A stretch of DNA of 64,000 bases from Bacteroidetes bacterium UBA2475 (GCA_002342065.1 DDPF01000009.1:39474-103473), one strand, 5' to 3'; counted from the first letter of the stretch, positions 27,343 to 36,926 are shown. The notes: generated by a model from the sequence alone, not told the origin. Numbers and translations are program-made.

Positions 27343-27888
27343 CTAATATCCTAATTCTTTAGCAAAAAGTACCATCTTGTCTTTTCGTCTTTTTTTAATT
27401 GGCTTGGCGGGATTTCCCATATAAATGGTCCACGGTTCGGTATCTTTAGTAACTAAGGAATTTGCTCCAATTACACAACCTTCGGCTAATGTAACGCCCG
27501 GCATTATTACAACATTAGTTCCTACTCCAACAAATTTTTCAATCTTTATTGTAGAAAAATTAACTGTATCTCTATATTTTTCTGGCACGGTAACACTTGT
27601 TAACCCTTCGCCTAAAAAAGCATCGCTTCCTGCAATTATTCTTGTGCCGGCGGCTACTGTGGCAAAATTTTCTATTATTAATTTACTTTTAGCTCCGCCA
27701 ATTACAGTAATGTATGGGGATAAATGAATATAATCTCCAATCTCTGCCTGAGTTGTAATGTAAACACCGTGATCGATAGCAACATGATTACCTATTGAAA
27801 CTAAATGAGGTCGGGTAAAAATTACAGTAGGAGAAATAAATACATCCTCTCCTATTGATTTAAGATTTAAGGGATCGCTTGTGCTCAT
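27343..27888 (-). CDS. hexapeptide-repeat acyltransferase
   Basis: This 181-residue protein is a left-handed beta-helix built from hexapeptide repeats (VSIGNHVAIDHGVYITTQAE, VGVGTNVVIMPGVTLAEGCV, IGANSLVTKD), ending in the family's usual GNPAKPIKKR tail. Such enzymes O- or N-acetylate sugars from acetyl-CoA as trimers. It overlaps the epimerase stop by one base and is spaced 3 bp from the next GT2 gene, so it is tightly coupled. It is probably a tailoring enzyme for a locus-specific sugar. Confidence 0.9.
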   Translation of the reverse strand: MSTSDPLNLKSIGEDVFISPTVIFTRPHLVSIGNHVAIDHGVYITTQAEIGDYIHLSPYITVIGGAKSKLIIENFATVAAGTRIIAGSDAFLGEGLTSVTVPEKYRDTVNFSTIKIEKFVGVGTNVVIMPGVTLAEGCVIGANSLVTKDTEPWTIYMGNPAKPIKKRRKDKMVLFAKELGY

Positions 27889-28820
27889 TAATAAGGATAT
27901 TTTGTTTTATAAAAATTAATGGTATTTAATATACCTGTATCAAAATCTTGGAAAATAAAATTTGGAAAAACTTTAGAAAATTTCCTATCATCCATAACTT
28001 TTTTTGCTGCCCCGTCGGGCATGGTATTATCCCAAGTGATCGTAAACTTATTATTGTATTTTTGATTTATTATCTCAACAAGTTCTATCACGCTTAATCC
28101 AAAATTTTGAGCTATGTTAATAGGTTCAGAAAAACCTATTGTTTTTGAATTAGTAATAATATCCAGAACGATCTTCGCAAAATCTTCTGCGTATAACCAT
28201 TCTCTGATCGCAACACCCGTTCCCCATATTTCAATTTCCTTTTTATTTTCTTTTTCAGCTTTTACAAATTTCGATACCAAAGCATTTAACGCGTGGGCTT
28301 TGTTTGGATCTGTAGAGTCAAAAGGACCATACATATTTGGAACTAATAAGTTGATAGATTTAATGTGGTGCTGCCATGAAAAACTATCGGCAATATTTAA
28401 CAATAAACGTCTTGTAGAACCATAAGCCATTACTGAACGGTGTAAAGGACCATTCCACAACTCTTCTTCAGTGAATACATTTGAAGTAGAAGGATACGAA
28501 CAGTTTGCAATGGGATTAATAATAACAGGCTTTTTTTGCAGGGTTGAAACCGCCTCGTATAAATTCAATAACATTCTTGAGTTATCTTTTATTACATCCG
28601 CAGCATGATTTGAAACATAATTTAAACTACCAACATGTGCTGCGCAATTTATAATGTATTCAAAATTGGTATTAGCAAAAAAATCCAATAAAGATTTGTA
28701 TGATAATAGATCTAATCCTAATGATTTTGATGATTTAACAATGGCGATATCGTTTTGGTCAAATATTTTAGTAATATTTTGACCGACAAATCCAGTAGAA
28801 CCTAATACCAATATTGCCAT
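27888..28820 (-). CDS. NAD-dependent epimerase/dehydratase-like sugar enzyme with YxxxR
   Basis: This 310-residue extended SDR has the nucleotide-binding start VLGSTGFVGQN (residues 5-15), INCAAHVGSLNYV near 57-69 and NMYGPFDSTDPNKAHALNAL, like GDP-fucose synthase relatives. The catalytic Tyr sits at 133, but the usual Lys four residues on is Arg137 (YGSTRR). A related group of SDR proteins in polysaccharide loci has similar YGxTRR signatures, so loss of activity is not implied. It probably modifies a nucleotide sugar. It overlaps the acyltransferase start by one base. Confidence 0.82.
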   Translation of the reverse strand: MAILVLGSTGFVGQNITKIFDQNDIAIVKSSKSLGLDLLSYKSLLDFFANTNFEYIINCAAHVGSLNYVSNHAADVIKDNSRMLLNLYEAVSTLQKKPVIINPIANCSYPSTSNVFTEEELWNGPLHRSVMAYGSTRRLLLNIADSFSWQHHIKSINLLVPNMYGPFDSTDPNKAHALNALVSKFVKAEKENKKEIEIWGTGVAIREWLYAEDFAKIVLDIITNSKTIGFSEPINIAQNFGLSVIELVEIINQKYNNKFTITWDNTMPDGAAKKVMDDRKFSKVFPNFIFQDFDTGILNTINFYKTKYPY

Positions 28821-28884
28821 TTATTAAAATCTATTATTAGCTTACAATATAAAGATTTTTTACTATTTATCTATATTATTTGGG

Positions 28885-30036
28885 TTAATTTTTTGAAAAT
28901 CTAGTTTTAAATTTTAAAAAATAGGATTCAAAATACAAATAAGACAGTTTGCTTAAAATAATAGTAAATAATAATGAGATCAATATTCTTAACAGATACT
29001 GAATGAATTGGTTTTCTGTAAAAACTGGGCTTTTCGTGCAATAATAGGCTATAGGAAACATTAACATGTGATAAGAATAAAGCCCATAGGAAATTTTACC
29101 GAATTTGCTGAACAACGACAAGTTACCAAATTTGTAATACGAATTTTTACTAAAATTTTGTTCAACAATTATAAACGCAAATAAAAAAGAGAAGATGATC
29201 GCCTCAAAAGGGTAATACAATGAAAAGAATAGGTTGCCAAATACATGCGAAAAGCCATGGAGTGGGATAAAAAGAATTAGTGTAGAATAGGCGAAAAAAA
29301 TTTGATTTTTAGAAATGTTTGAGATCCAACTAATAAATTTTTGGTTATATAAACATAAATATGCTGTAAAACCTCCAATAGCCAAATCTGACATAACAGA
29401 AAAACTGGATAGATATGACTTTATATCAGAATTAAAGTAGCGATAGATAAACGAAGTTAAAATTAAAAATAGACAAAGATTTCTAAGTTTTTTTGGCGGT
29501 AAGAAATAAAAAAATATTGGCCAAATCAAGTAAAATTGCTCTTCTATGGATACTGACCATAGAACAGATAAAATGAAGTTCGTTGGACCGTTTACAATGA
29601 GATCAAAGTTTCCTATAAAAAAAATATAATAAAATAATTGATCGATACTAGAAGTTAGGTGAAAAAAGGGTTGCGAAAAGCTTGAAAAATTAAAAAACGC
29701 AGCCGCTGAAAAACCAATTAATACCACAATAAAATAAACCGGCCAAATTCGTAAAATGCGCCTCATATAAAATGCTTTGATGTCTAATTTCCCGGTCTTT
29801 TCTTTTTCAATAAATAGGAGCCACGAAATTAAAAACCCACTTAGTACGAAGAAAAAATTTACTCCTAAATTACCATTAATAAAAAAGTGTTTATGGAGTA
29901 ATTCTATATATTTATTTGGAAAGGAGTAGGAATAATATGAAATACAATGTGATAGAAAAACTGCTAAAAATGCAAAAAAACGTAAAGCATCTAAATTTAA
30001 AAAATTTGGCTTTTCAAAGGATTTAGTCATCACCAT
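28885..30036 (-). CDS. acyltransferase family 3 (membrane O-acyltransferase)
   Basis: This 383-residue integral membrane protein starts with LDALRFFAFLAVFLSHC (catalytic-type His near residue 31) and contains about ten helices. The loop YMRRILRIWPVYFIVVL near 89-105 and SVSIEEQFYLIWPIFF near 163-178 match OafA/WecH-like acyltransferases. These proteins acetylate or succinylate sugars of lipopolysaccharide or exopolysaccharide in the inner membrane. It overlaps the 3' end of the aminotransferase gene by 7 bp. The acyl donor and acceptor are unknown. Confidence 0.9.
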   Translation of the reverse strand: MVMTKSFEKPNFLNLDALRFFAFLAVFLSHCISYYSYSFPNKYIELLHKHFFINGNLGVNFFFVLSGFLISWLLFIEKEKTGKLDIKAFYMRRILRIWPVYFIVVLIGFSAAAFFNFSSFSQPFFHLTSSIDQLFYYIFFIGNFDLIVNGPTNFILSVLWSVSIEEQFYLIWPIFFYFLPPKKLRNLCLFLILTSFIYRYFNSDIKSYLSSFSVMSDLAIGGFTAYLCLYNQKFISWISNISKNQIFFAYSTLILFIPLHGFSHVFGNLFFSLYYPFEAIIFSFLFAFIIVEQNFSKNSYYKFGNLSLFSKFGKISYGLYSYHMLMFPIAYYCTKSPVFTENQFIQYLLRILISLLFTIILSKLSYLYFESYFLKFKTRFSKN

Positions 30037-31136
30037 CCTGTTTTTATGGTTTCGATAATATAATTTGCATCTTCAAGGCCTATATTATCGTGAATTGGAA
30101 TGTGAATTTGAGATAAGTCAAATTTCTCTTGATTTATCAGGCCTCTTGTAATACCTCCAAAAACCCTGTTTCTATCAATGCGTTGATGGATCACCGACGC
30201 AGTAATATTTTGCGATTTTAGTTTTCTAATAAAATCCAATCTGTTTTCTACATGAAAACCATATAACCAATTTGCGCTTTCTCTGTCATCCTGGTAGGTA
30301 AAAAGATTTATTCCATTAATTTTTTCAAGCCCTTTATTATATACATTTACTATTTCCTTCCTGTGGTTCAATCTTTCTTTAAATCCTATTAAATTTGCAA
30401 GCCCTAATGATGCCGCAAAATCATTCAAATGATATTTGTAGCCTAAGGTCTCTATATTATAGTTTCTTTCTCCTAATTCGGTTTGAGCTGCTGTTTCTCT
30501 GTTTATGCCAAACCATCTTTTTGAACAGGCTTCTTTAAATTTATCTTTGTTCTTGAAGGCAATAGCTCCCCCATCTCCGGTGGTAATATGCTTAATTGCT
30601 TGAAATGAAAAACAGGTATAATCGCTTATACTGCCAACTTTTTTGCTTTTATAAACAGCGCCTAAGGCATGCGCAGCATCTTCGATCACAGCTAAATTAT
30701 TTTCTTTAGCTATTAATAAAATCTCATCCATATCGCAAGGGTACCCTCCCCAGTGGACACACATGATAGCTTTAGTTTTAGGGGTAATTTTTTGTTTGAC
30801 AGAGGCGCAAGAAATATTTCCGTCTTCATAATTTATATCAGCAAAAACCGGAATTGCTTTTTGCTGAAGGATAACTAATCCTGTTGCCACAAATGTTTGT
30901 GCGGGTAATATTACCTCATCGCCCTCTTTTATACCTGCCAAATCAAGTGCCAAATGAAGAGCAGTTGTTCCGGAATTAACTGCCACTGGATTTTGAATTC
31001 CTAAATAGGAAGATAGTTTATTCTCAAATTCCTGAACTATTTTACCCTCACTTAAAAAAGTTGATTCCAATACTTCATTTACTTTTTGTGTTGCAGTAGG
31101 ATGAATAAATGTGTTGTAAATAGGTATGTTTTTCAT
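30030..31136 (-). CDS. DegT/DnrJ/EryC1/StrS sugar aminotransferase
   Basis: This 368-residue PLP enzyme has the pattern VAVNSGTTALHLALDLAG near 51-68, VILPAQTFVATG near 75-86 and VIEDAAHALGA near 150-160. The catalytic Lys182 is in FSFQAIKHITTGDGGAI. These enzymes transfer an amino group from glutamate or glutamine to a nucleotide-keto-sugar (e.g. to make Qui4N, Fuc3N or related sugars). It implies an amino sugar in the glycan. A matching 4,6-dehydratase is not seen in the window. It overlaps the acyltransferase gene by 7 bp. Confidence 0.93.
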   Translation of the reverse strand: MKNIPIYNTFIHPTATQKVNEVLESTFLSEGKIVQEFENKLSSYLGIQNPVAVNSGTTALHLALDLAGIKEGDEVILPAQTFVATGLVILQQKAIPVFADINYEDGNISCASVKQKITPKTKAIMCVHWGGYPCDMDEILLIAKENNLAVIEDAAHALGAVYKSKKVGSISDYTCFSFQAIKHITTGDGGAIAFKNKDKFKEACSKRWFGINRETAAQTELGERNYNIETLGYKYHLNDFAASLGLANLIGFKERLNHRKEIVNVYNKGLEKINGINLFTYQDDRESANWLYGFHVENRLDFIRKLKSQNITASVIHQRIDRNRVFGGITRGLINQEKFDLSQIHIPIHDNIGLEDANYIIETIKTGW

Positions 31137-31217
31137 TTTAAAAATTGTTTGTAAAAATTGGAGTTCTAGAAGTGTTTTTCAATGATACTTCACATATAAA
31201 TTACATGCTTCAATAAT

Positions 31218-32042
31218 TCAATCGTTAGCCAAAAGATAATCATTTACTAATTCTTTTTTAATACAAATAAAATTTGTCAAAATAAACATTTCGTAATCTG
31301 TGCTATAAGTTTCTATCTCCATAATTCCATCCTTAAGTAAACGGTAGATATTATATTTTTTATTTAAAAAGGTGTGGAAATCCATAAAGGAAGTTTTAGA
31401 AAAAATGTTTCCTGATCCAAATTCAAATTGAATAAAATCAATGTTCCCATTTTCAATTGTTTTTTTAGCTCCTTGTAAAACGGCCAATTCATGACCTTCA
31501 ACATCAATTTTTAAAAAATTAATTTTTGCTAAAGAATTTTCAAAACAAAAATCATCAATGGTAATAAATTGACATTTTTCTGTTTTATCGTGCGGAATAT
31601 CACTAAAGGCATATGTGCGATCGTATACGCCACCTATTTCGCTATATTCGTCACTTGTGTGAATTAATAATTCTTCTTTTTTATCACTTAATCCTTTATT
31701 AACAAGTGTAAGGCGCTCGTTCTTAATTAATGCCAACTGTTTAAAAGGAGTTGAAAATGGTTCAAAAGAATATATGTGAAAATTTTCTTTAAAGGATTGA
31801 AGAAGTGCCTTAGCGTAATTACCAATATTTGCGCCTACATCAAAAATTATTACTTTACTATTGTTTGATGAGTAAAAGCGGACAAGTGTGGTTATAAAAT
31901 ACTTCTCACCGCTTGAATCAATATCCGTGGATTTATAATTTAAGCCTTGTATCCCTAAATTCTTCATTATTAAAAAAAAACGGTGATACCTTTTTTTTCC
32001 AAATTTATTTTTTAGAAAGAGATAAATTATCTTTTTTAGCAT
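31218..32042 (-). CDS. FkbM family methyltransferase
   Basis: This 274-residue protein has the SAM motif VIIFDVGANIGNYAKALLQ near 63-81, YSFEPFSTPFKQL near 93-105 and INFLKIDVEGHELAVLQGAK near 160-178. This is the FkbM fold. It is one of three copies in the operon, each with different flanks, so they are paralogues with separate acceptors and not recent duplicates. It is separated from the aminotransferase by about 80 bp and from the upstream gene by about 60 bp, looser than its neighbours. Confidence 0.9.
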   Translation of the reverse strand: MLKKIIYLFLKNKFGKKRYHRFFLIMKNLGIQGLNYKSTDIDSSGEKYFITTLVRFYSSNNSKVIIFDVGANIGNYAKALLQSFKENFHIYSFEPFSTPFKQLALIKNERLTLVNKGLSDKKEELLIHTSDEYSEIGGVYDRTYAFSDIPHDKTEKCQFITIDDFCFENSLAKINFLKIDVEGHELAVLQGAKKTIENGNIDFIQFEFGSGNIFSKTSFMDFHTFLNKKYNIYRLLKDGIMEIETYSTDYEMFILTNFICIKKELVNDYLLAND

Positions 32043-32101
32043 TTTAATTAGATTAGTGAAATTTACATAAATAAATTTTAATAATAGTTTTGCCTTAAAT
32101 A

Positions 32102-32911
32102 TTAATACTTTAGGTTTTTAAGCAACTTTGATTTAATAAAATCAAGACACCTTTTAATAATATTAGGGCTAAAATCATAAAACGATTGATAAATATACTG
32201 TCCATATGACTCAGGCTTGCGGTAATTAAGGTCAAGTAAAACACCTTCTTGTTTGCAAATTTTTAATATGCCCCTACGCCATTTACCCCTTAAAACAGCT
32301 GTTAGATAGTAATATTTAATTGGGTAAATGTGATCTTTAAACCGCCCTTTATTTTGTTGTTTTATACTTAAAAAAAGCATCAAATTGGATCTTAAAGGAG
32401 AATTGCTTTCAAATTCCCATTGGTTTTCACTAAAAACCAGTAATTTCTTAAGCGAGTCTTTTCTCCAAATTGCTGCTTGCAGAGAGGTTCTATAGCTAGC
32501 GTTTTTTGAAATTAATCCAATATCACTTTCATTTTTAAAGTCTGAGTCGGGTCCTATTATTGGAAATAACCTTAGATAATCTGCCTCATATTGAACAAAT
32601 TTTGAGCACAGGTCTGTTAATGCAATAGTATTTACATTCTCAAGAATAAAATAATCATCCTGCAAATAAATTATAAAGTCATGTGGCAACTTATTTAAAA
32701 TAATTGCTGTTTCTTCTGACCAAGTGCTAAAACAATTAGAATTAATTACTTTTACACTTTTATGCGTAAATGATTTTGAATTGGTGGCTAAATAAACAGG
32801 ATAGGGGCAATCTTTCCAATATTTGTCGAAAAAATAAAAGAAATGGCTCCATAGATCATGATACTTATCACAAGACATAATAATAACTGCTGTATTTTTT
32901 TCCTGGCCCAT
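32102..32911 (-). CDS. putative glycosyltransferase of polysaccharide loci
   Basis: This 269-residue cytoplasmic protein begins TAVIIMSCDKYHDLWSHFFY and has FIIYLQDDYFILENVNT near 77-93, whose DD could serve as a metal site. SLQAAIWRKDSLKKLLVF near 147-164 and ENQWEFESNSPLR resemble the acceptor region of a recurring glycosyltransferase-like family in polysaccharide loci. I cannot place it in a numbered GT family with certainty. Its neighbours and the QDDY motif support transferase activity. Confidence 0.65.
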   Translation of the reverse strand: MGQEKNTAVIIMSCDKYHDLWSHFFYFFDKYWKDCPYPVYLATNSKSFTHKSVKVINSNCFSTWSEETAIILNKLPHDFIIYLQDDYFILENVNTIALTDLCSKFVQYEADYLRLFPIIGPDSDFKNESDIGLISKNASYRTSLQAAIWRKDSLKKLLVFSENQWEFESNSPLRSNLMLFLSIKQQNKGRFKDHIYPIKYYYLTAVLRGKWRRGILKICKQEGVLLDLNYRKPESYGQYIYQSFYDFSPNIIKRCLDFIKSKLLKNLKY

Positions 32912-32924
32912 GTTCTTTTCTTAA

Positions 32925-33689
32925 TTATAAGAAGCGCACATAAATATCTCCGTTCAACAAATTTTCATCCATGTTTCCTATTTTATCATAAAACGCCTCT
33001 TTAGATAAATACTCATCAAAGAAAAGCCGGTTATGATCGTAAAGCGCACAATTAACATCTATTTTACCGATAGAAGACAAATGGTCTAGTATTTTTTTTG
33101 CATCGGTAAAAAATTCGTTTGTAAATTCAAACGAAATGAACGGTATTGGCTTGGTTAGCCCTTTTAAAACACTTTCTTCAAAGCCTTCAACATCAATTTT
33201 GCAAAATCTGGGTACGCCATATTTGTTTATTAAATTGTCAAGCGTATCCACCTTGACATTTATTTTTTTGTCCCACGTAAAGTCATTTGCAAACCTACCT
33301 TCTTTTTTCCATTTATCAGACATAGTTGTAATGGTTGGAGCCTGTTCGCAGATAGACAGTTCTAACTCGCCCGGTTTATCCGCAAGGCCTTTATCAACTA
33401 TGATCACATCTTTGTTATTTTTAAAATGCCTGTTTAAAATTTTTACGCAATCAGGTTGCGGCTCAACACAAACTACTTTTGCACCTAATGCAAAAAACAC
33501 GTCGGCTTTATATCCTAAATTTGCACCCACATCAAAACACAAGTCTCCTTTAGATAGAAAACCGGAATAGAATTTTATTTCTTCCTTGGCATCTGTTAAT
33601 TTTTTTTCGCGTATTTTTTTATCCCTACGCGCTGAAAGCAAGCGGTAAGCTCCTGTAATAATTGCTATTTTTTTTATGACCTGTTTCAT
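32925..33689 (-). CDS. FkbM family methyltransferase
   Basis: This 254-residue protein has GDLCFDVGANLGYKADVFF, VVCVEPQPDCVKILNRHF and FCKIDVEGFEESVLKG, all FkbM features. The ATG at 33689 (MKQVIKKIAIITG) is preferred: the upstream ATG at 33797 would overlap the DUF268 gene by over 100 bp and add a poorly conserved 36 residues. With this start it lies 7 bp downstream of the DUF268 gene. It is the third FkbM protein of the operon. Confidence 0.88.
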   Translation of the reverse strand: MKQVIKKIAIITGAYRLLSARRDKKIREKKLTDAKEEIKFYSGFLSKGDLCFDVGANLGYKADVFFALGAKVVCVEPQPDCVKILNRHFKNNKDVIIVDKGLADKPGELELSICEQAPTITTMSDKWKKEGRFANDFTWDKKINVKVDTLDNLINKYGVPRFCKIDVEGFEESVLKGLTKPIPFISFEFTNEFFTDAKKILDHLSSIGKIDVNCALYDHNRLFFDEYLSKEAFYDKIGNMDENLLNGDIYVRFL

Positions 33690-33696
33690 GTTTTTA

Positions 33697-34482
33697 TTAT
33701 TGTTTCTTAAACCAAAAGCAGCCGCATCCATATTTTTGCGAGTCCAACAATTCTTTTGAGGGATTATCAATGAGGCCGCCCTGAGAAAATTGTTCACCTA
33801 TAAGGGTAAATTTTTCAAGTTTTAATCCTTTAAAATAGGTTAAAATTTGTTCTTTAGAATATATCCTATGGGCATTAAATTGTATGGTTGGTTCTCCCAT
33901 AGGTACAACAAAAAATAAATTTCCATTCGGTGCTAAAACTCTTATCAATTCTGAGATCGCCTTTAAATCTCCATTAACATCTATGGCGTCTCCATATCTG
34001 CCAAGACCAATATGCTCCACTGTGTGCATGCAGGATAACGAATTGATAGAATTACTGGCAAAGTGCAAGTTGGTTAAGTTAGCAGATGCGCACTTTAAAT
34101 TACTTAATTGCAGATCTGCCGGTCTAAAATCATAAAACTCAATATTAATAAATGCCGAACATATTCCAGATAGGTATAACGAAGAGGATATATCTATGTG
34201 TTTGATTGGTTGGGTTTCTGCTAACATTCTTGCTGCCCAAGCTGTGTGATAAATGTAATGTCTGTCAAATTCAGTCATCACGGTTTTTTCAAATGTAATA
34301 GCGCTTTTATAACTCCAATTTAGTTTAAACCGCTCACCACCTTTAAGCGATTTGAATTTTGAATAATGTTTAAAAAAAACAAAAACTGTGTAAAATGAAC
34401 CAAAGAAAGAGAGAATTTTTAGTGTAAAATCATACAATAGAATACTACCGGGTATTTTTTTAATATTATTTTTAAAGCTCAT
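33697..34482 (-). CDS. DUF268 / methyltransferase-like protein
   Basis: This 261-residue protein carries an N-terminal hydrophobic patch and a class I methyltransferase-like core: HIDISSSLYLSGICSAFINI near 95-114, the DUF268 block SCMHTVEHIGLGRYGDAIDV near 155-174, and APNGNLFFVVPMGEPTIQFN near 190-209. DUF268 proteins are often found in polysaccharide loci and are probably SAM-dependent or SAM-derived. The GxGxG motif is degenerate, so catalysis is unproven. It lies about 115 bp downstream of the GT61 gene. Confidence 0.75.
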   Translation of the reverse strand: MSFKNNIKKIPGSILLYDFTLKILSFFGSFYTVFVFFKHYSKFKSLKGGERFKLNWSYKSAITFEKTVMTEFDRHYIYHTAWAARMLAETQPIKHIDISSSLYLSGICSAFINIEFYDFRPADLQLSNLKCASANLTNLHFASNSINSLSCMHTVEHIGLGRYGDAIDVNGDLKAISELIRVLAPNGNLFFVVPMGEPTIQFNAHRIYSKEQILTYFKGLKLEKFTLIGEQFSQGGLIDNPSKELLDSQKYGCGCFWFKKQ

Positions 34483-34597
34483 GATGGTTTATATATTTAT
34501 TGAGTTAAAATTTTAATAAATATAATTTATGTTGGTGGTGTAGTTCATGCTTTATTTGAGTAGAATTCATTTAGATGAGAATTTTCATAATTATTAA

Positions 34598-35629
34598 TTA
34601 CTTAGCTAACATTTTTTTCGTAAGCACTATCAGTTTTTCAATATCTACATTTATATTGAATGTTTGATCGTTTTCGGTGGCATTTGATTTACACTGTAGA
34701 TAAAAATAGTTTAAACTAAATGATGAGGCTAATGAATAGTAATAATTGTTTTTTATATCACCTTCATTTCTTAATTCTAATATATTAGAATCAAATTTCA
34801 TAAACATTAAATTTGTTAAGTTTGCTCCATGCAGTCCAATTAAATTTTTGCAATTGTAGGTTAATTTAATTTGATCTTCTAAACTATAATCCTCAAAATA
34901 TATTGTTTTAAATCCCAAAGAGGCTAGGACATCAATAACTTCTCTTTCATTTGTAATAAATCTCCCTTTCGCTTTAGAACGGCTAACATATATATTGGGA
35001 GTAAACAAATTAGGGTCGCGTAGTGGTTTATAAAACTCCAAAAATTTATCTCTAATTTTTAGCATGATCAAAGGATTATTATCACCTGAGGGAGTTACTT
35101 TGTCAGGAATGATAGCTTCTGAGCAAGAAACGTATTGGTTATCTGAAAAACTGACCAATTTTATATTGTTAAATATTTTCAAGCTATCAATAATATAATT
35201 GTATTTGTGGTTGTCAGGTAAAACTAAAGTATAATCAACCAAATATTTTTCCGCTACCAATATTTTTGGCAAAAAATCACACATCCAATGAAAGTAACCC
35301 ATGGTCCAATAATCAAAACAAATAATATATTTTTTGTTCTTATCTAAGATCAATTCCTTTCTGGAAAAATAGTTTCGAATTAAATAGAACAGATCGAATT
35401 CTTTTTTATGGGCCGGCCAAATTAAAAATTGGTCAAAAATATGAAGTCTGTTAAATATTATCCCGTGCGGTGTAACCTTTACGTTATTAGCAAAATTTAT
35501 AAATACATCAGGTAACTCTTTTGTTATGTCCTTTTCAAACAAGTACAGATCAGCATCTATGAAATTGCATGGTAAATTATTTTTTACCAATGTTTTTGAA
35601 ATTTGTTTTTCTGATCTATAAATGGCCAT
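34598..35629 (-). CDS. glycosyltransferase family 61
   Basis: This 343-residue protein shows the GT61 pattern: GYFHWMCDFLPKILVAEKYL near 110-130, IYVSRSKAKGRFITNEREV near 216-234, and LIGLHGANLTNLMFMKFDSN near 266-285 (the conserved HGA). Family members transfer xylose or other sugars in glycan and O-antigen assembly. It follows the ABC ATPase gene with 3 bp spacing. The acceptor is unknown. Confidence 0.85.
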   Translation of the reverse strand: MAIYRSEKQISKTLVKNNLPCNFIDADLYLFEKDITKELPDVFINFANNVKVTPHGIIFNRLHIFDQFLIWPAHKKEFDLFYLIRNYFSRKELILDKNKKYIICFDYWTMGYFHWMCDFLPKILVAEKYLVDYTLVLPDNHKYNYIIDSLKIFNNIKLVSFSDNQYVSCSEAIIPDKVTPSGDNNPLIMLKIRDKFLEFYKPLRDPNLFTPNIYVSRSKAKGRFITNEREVIDVLASLGFKTIYFEDYSLEDQIKLTYNCKNLIGLHGANLTNLMFMKFDSNILELRNEGDIKNNYYYSLASSFSLNYFYLQCKSNATENDQTFNINVDIEKLIVLTKKMLAK

Positions 35630-35632
35630 TTT

Positions 35633-36886
35633 TTATTCAATGGTATTTTTCTTAGTGGTATTCCATTCTAGAGCCGGCAAAAGGACGTAATTTTCAAATG
35701 TTGACGTAAAATTTCCCCGCGCAATACAATTACTATTCATGGGGTCAATGATGCTAATATTTAAAATATTTATTTTCATATCACAAACTTGTTGATTTAA
35801 TCCATCATACAGCAATATTCTAAAAAAATATTCGCCGGCATTTATCAAATTTGCAGGGATCTTTGCTCTTGAGGAATATTTACCTTTTGCTTTTGTTTTT
35901 TCACCGGTTAAATCATCATTAACATTTGCTGCCCACATAACTTGGATACCATTATGGTTAGCAATTTCAAAACTTACATTTATATTATTTCCTACAACAT
36001 TATTCCAATTAATTTCAATATAAAAATCTTCGCAAGTTTCAATTGAATTTGATACGTTCAGCTTAGAATTCAAAATTTTCGCTTCAATTAAATAGGCTTC
36101 TTTATTGATCTCTTTAACATTAAACCTTTCATATCCTGCACTATCAATTTCGTTTCCAAATAAATATTGTTTTACTGCATTCTGAACATTGGTAGTCCCG
36201 ACCGTAGTACCATCTTTTATAAATAACCCTTTATTGGCAAGTGATTGTATAGCATTCATGCTATGGGATACTAAAATAATAGTCCTTCCGCTTTTGCTTA
36301 TGTCGCCCATTTTGCCCATGCATTTTTTTTGAAATTCAGCATCACCAACCGCCAAAACTTCATCAATAATTAGAATTTCATTTTCTAAAAAGGCTGCTAC
36401 TGCAAATGCTAATCGTAATTGCATACCACTGCTGTAGTGCTTAAGCGGCGTGTCAATAAATTTTTCTACTCCGGAGAAATCAACAATGGCATCAAAGTTT
36501 TTTAATATCTCTGCTTTTCGCATTCCTAATATGGAACCATTCATGAAAATATTTTCTCTTCCGCTTAACTCAGGATGAAAACCTGTTCCAACTTCGAGTA
36601 AACTTGCAATTCGCCCTCGACAAATAATTTTGCCGGAGGTTGGTGGAGTTATTTTTGATAGTATTTTTAAGAGAGTAGATTTTCCTGCACCGTTTTTGCC
36701 AATTATTCCTAATGTATCACCTTGCTCAACATTAAAATTGATGTTTTGTAGCGCCCAGAATTCTTCTTTTTTTGAACCTGGCTTTAAAAATGAGAATAAA
36801 TTCTCTCTTAAGCTCAAATAGGGCTTAGTATTACTTTGGATCTGGAATTTTTTACTAATTTCCTTTATTTCGAGAATTGGCTTCAA
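35633..36886 (-). CDS. Wzt-like ABC transporter ATP-binding protein with C-terminal glycan-binding domain
   Basis: This 417-residue ATPase has Walker A GKNGAGKST (residues 63-71), signature YSSGMQLRLA near 151-160, Walker B ILIIDEVLAVGD near 171-182 and a switch His near 205. The N-terminal domain is typical of O-antigen exporters (Wzt, TagH). The C-terminal ~170 residues form a beta-sandwich like the Wzt carbohydrate-recognition domain that binds the glycan terminus. A Wzm permease is needed and is not in the window. It is the first gene of the 15-gene minus-strand operon. Confidence 0.9.
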   Translation of the reverse strand: MKPILEIKEISKKFQIQSNTKPYLSLRENLFSFLKPGSKKEEFWALQNINFNVEQGDTLGIIGKNGAGKSTLLKILSKITPPTSGKIICRGRIASLLEVGTGFHPELSGRENIFMNGSILGMRKAEILKNFDAIVDFSGVEKFIDTPLKHYSSGMQLRLAFAVAAFLENEILIIDEVLAVGDAEFQKKCMGKMGDISKSGRTIILVSHSMNAIQSLANKGLFIKDGTTVGTTNVQNAVKQYLFGNEIDSAGYERFNVKEINKEAYLIEAKILNSKLNVSNSIETCEDFYIEINWNNVVGNNINVSFEIANHNGIQVMWAANVNDDLTGEKTKAKGKYSSRAKIPANLINAGEYFFRILLYDGLNQQVCDMKINILNISIIDPMNSNCIARGNFTSTFENYVLLPALEWNTTKKNTIE

Positions 36887-36918
36887 TCTCGTAAATATAA
36901 AAAAAGGCCGCCATATTG

Positions 36919-36926
36919 CAAAGTTA
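36919..36926 (-). promoter_or_regulatory. candidate -7 box TAACTTTG for the polysaccharide operon
   Basis: The minus strand reads TAACTTTG, an exact TAnnTTTG match, 32 bp upstream of the ABC ATPase ATG at 36886. The -33 TTG is not obvious. It would drive the whole minus-strand polysaccharide operon down to 21358. Confidence 0.4.

Noticed and set aside
33136..33570. Open frame of 144 codons on the plus strand inside an FkbM gene
   Set aside because: It is antisense to conserved FkbM motifs, has low-complexity composition and no start context.
21358..36886. A mobile genomic island carrying the polysaccharide locus
   Set aside because: No integrase, transposase, att repeats or tRNA lies at its edges; the only tRNA is 3.3 kb away, past uvrC.
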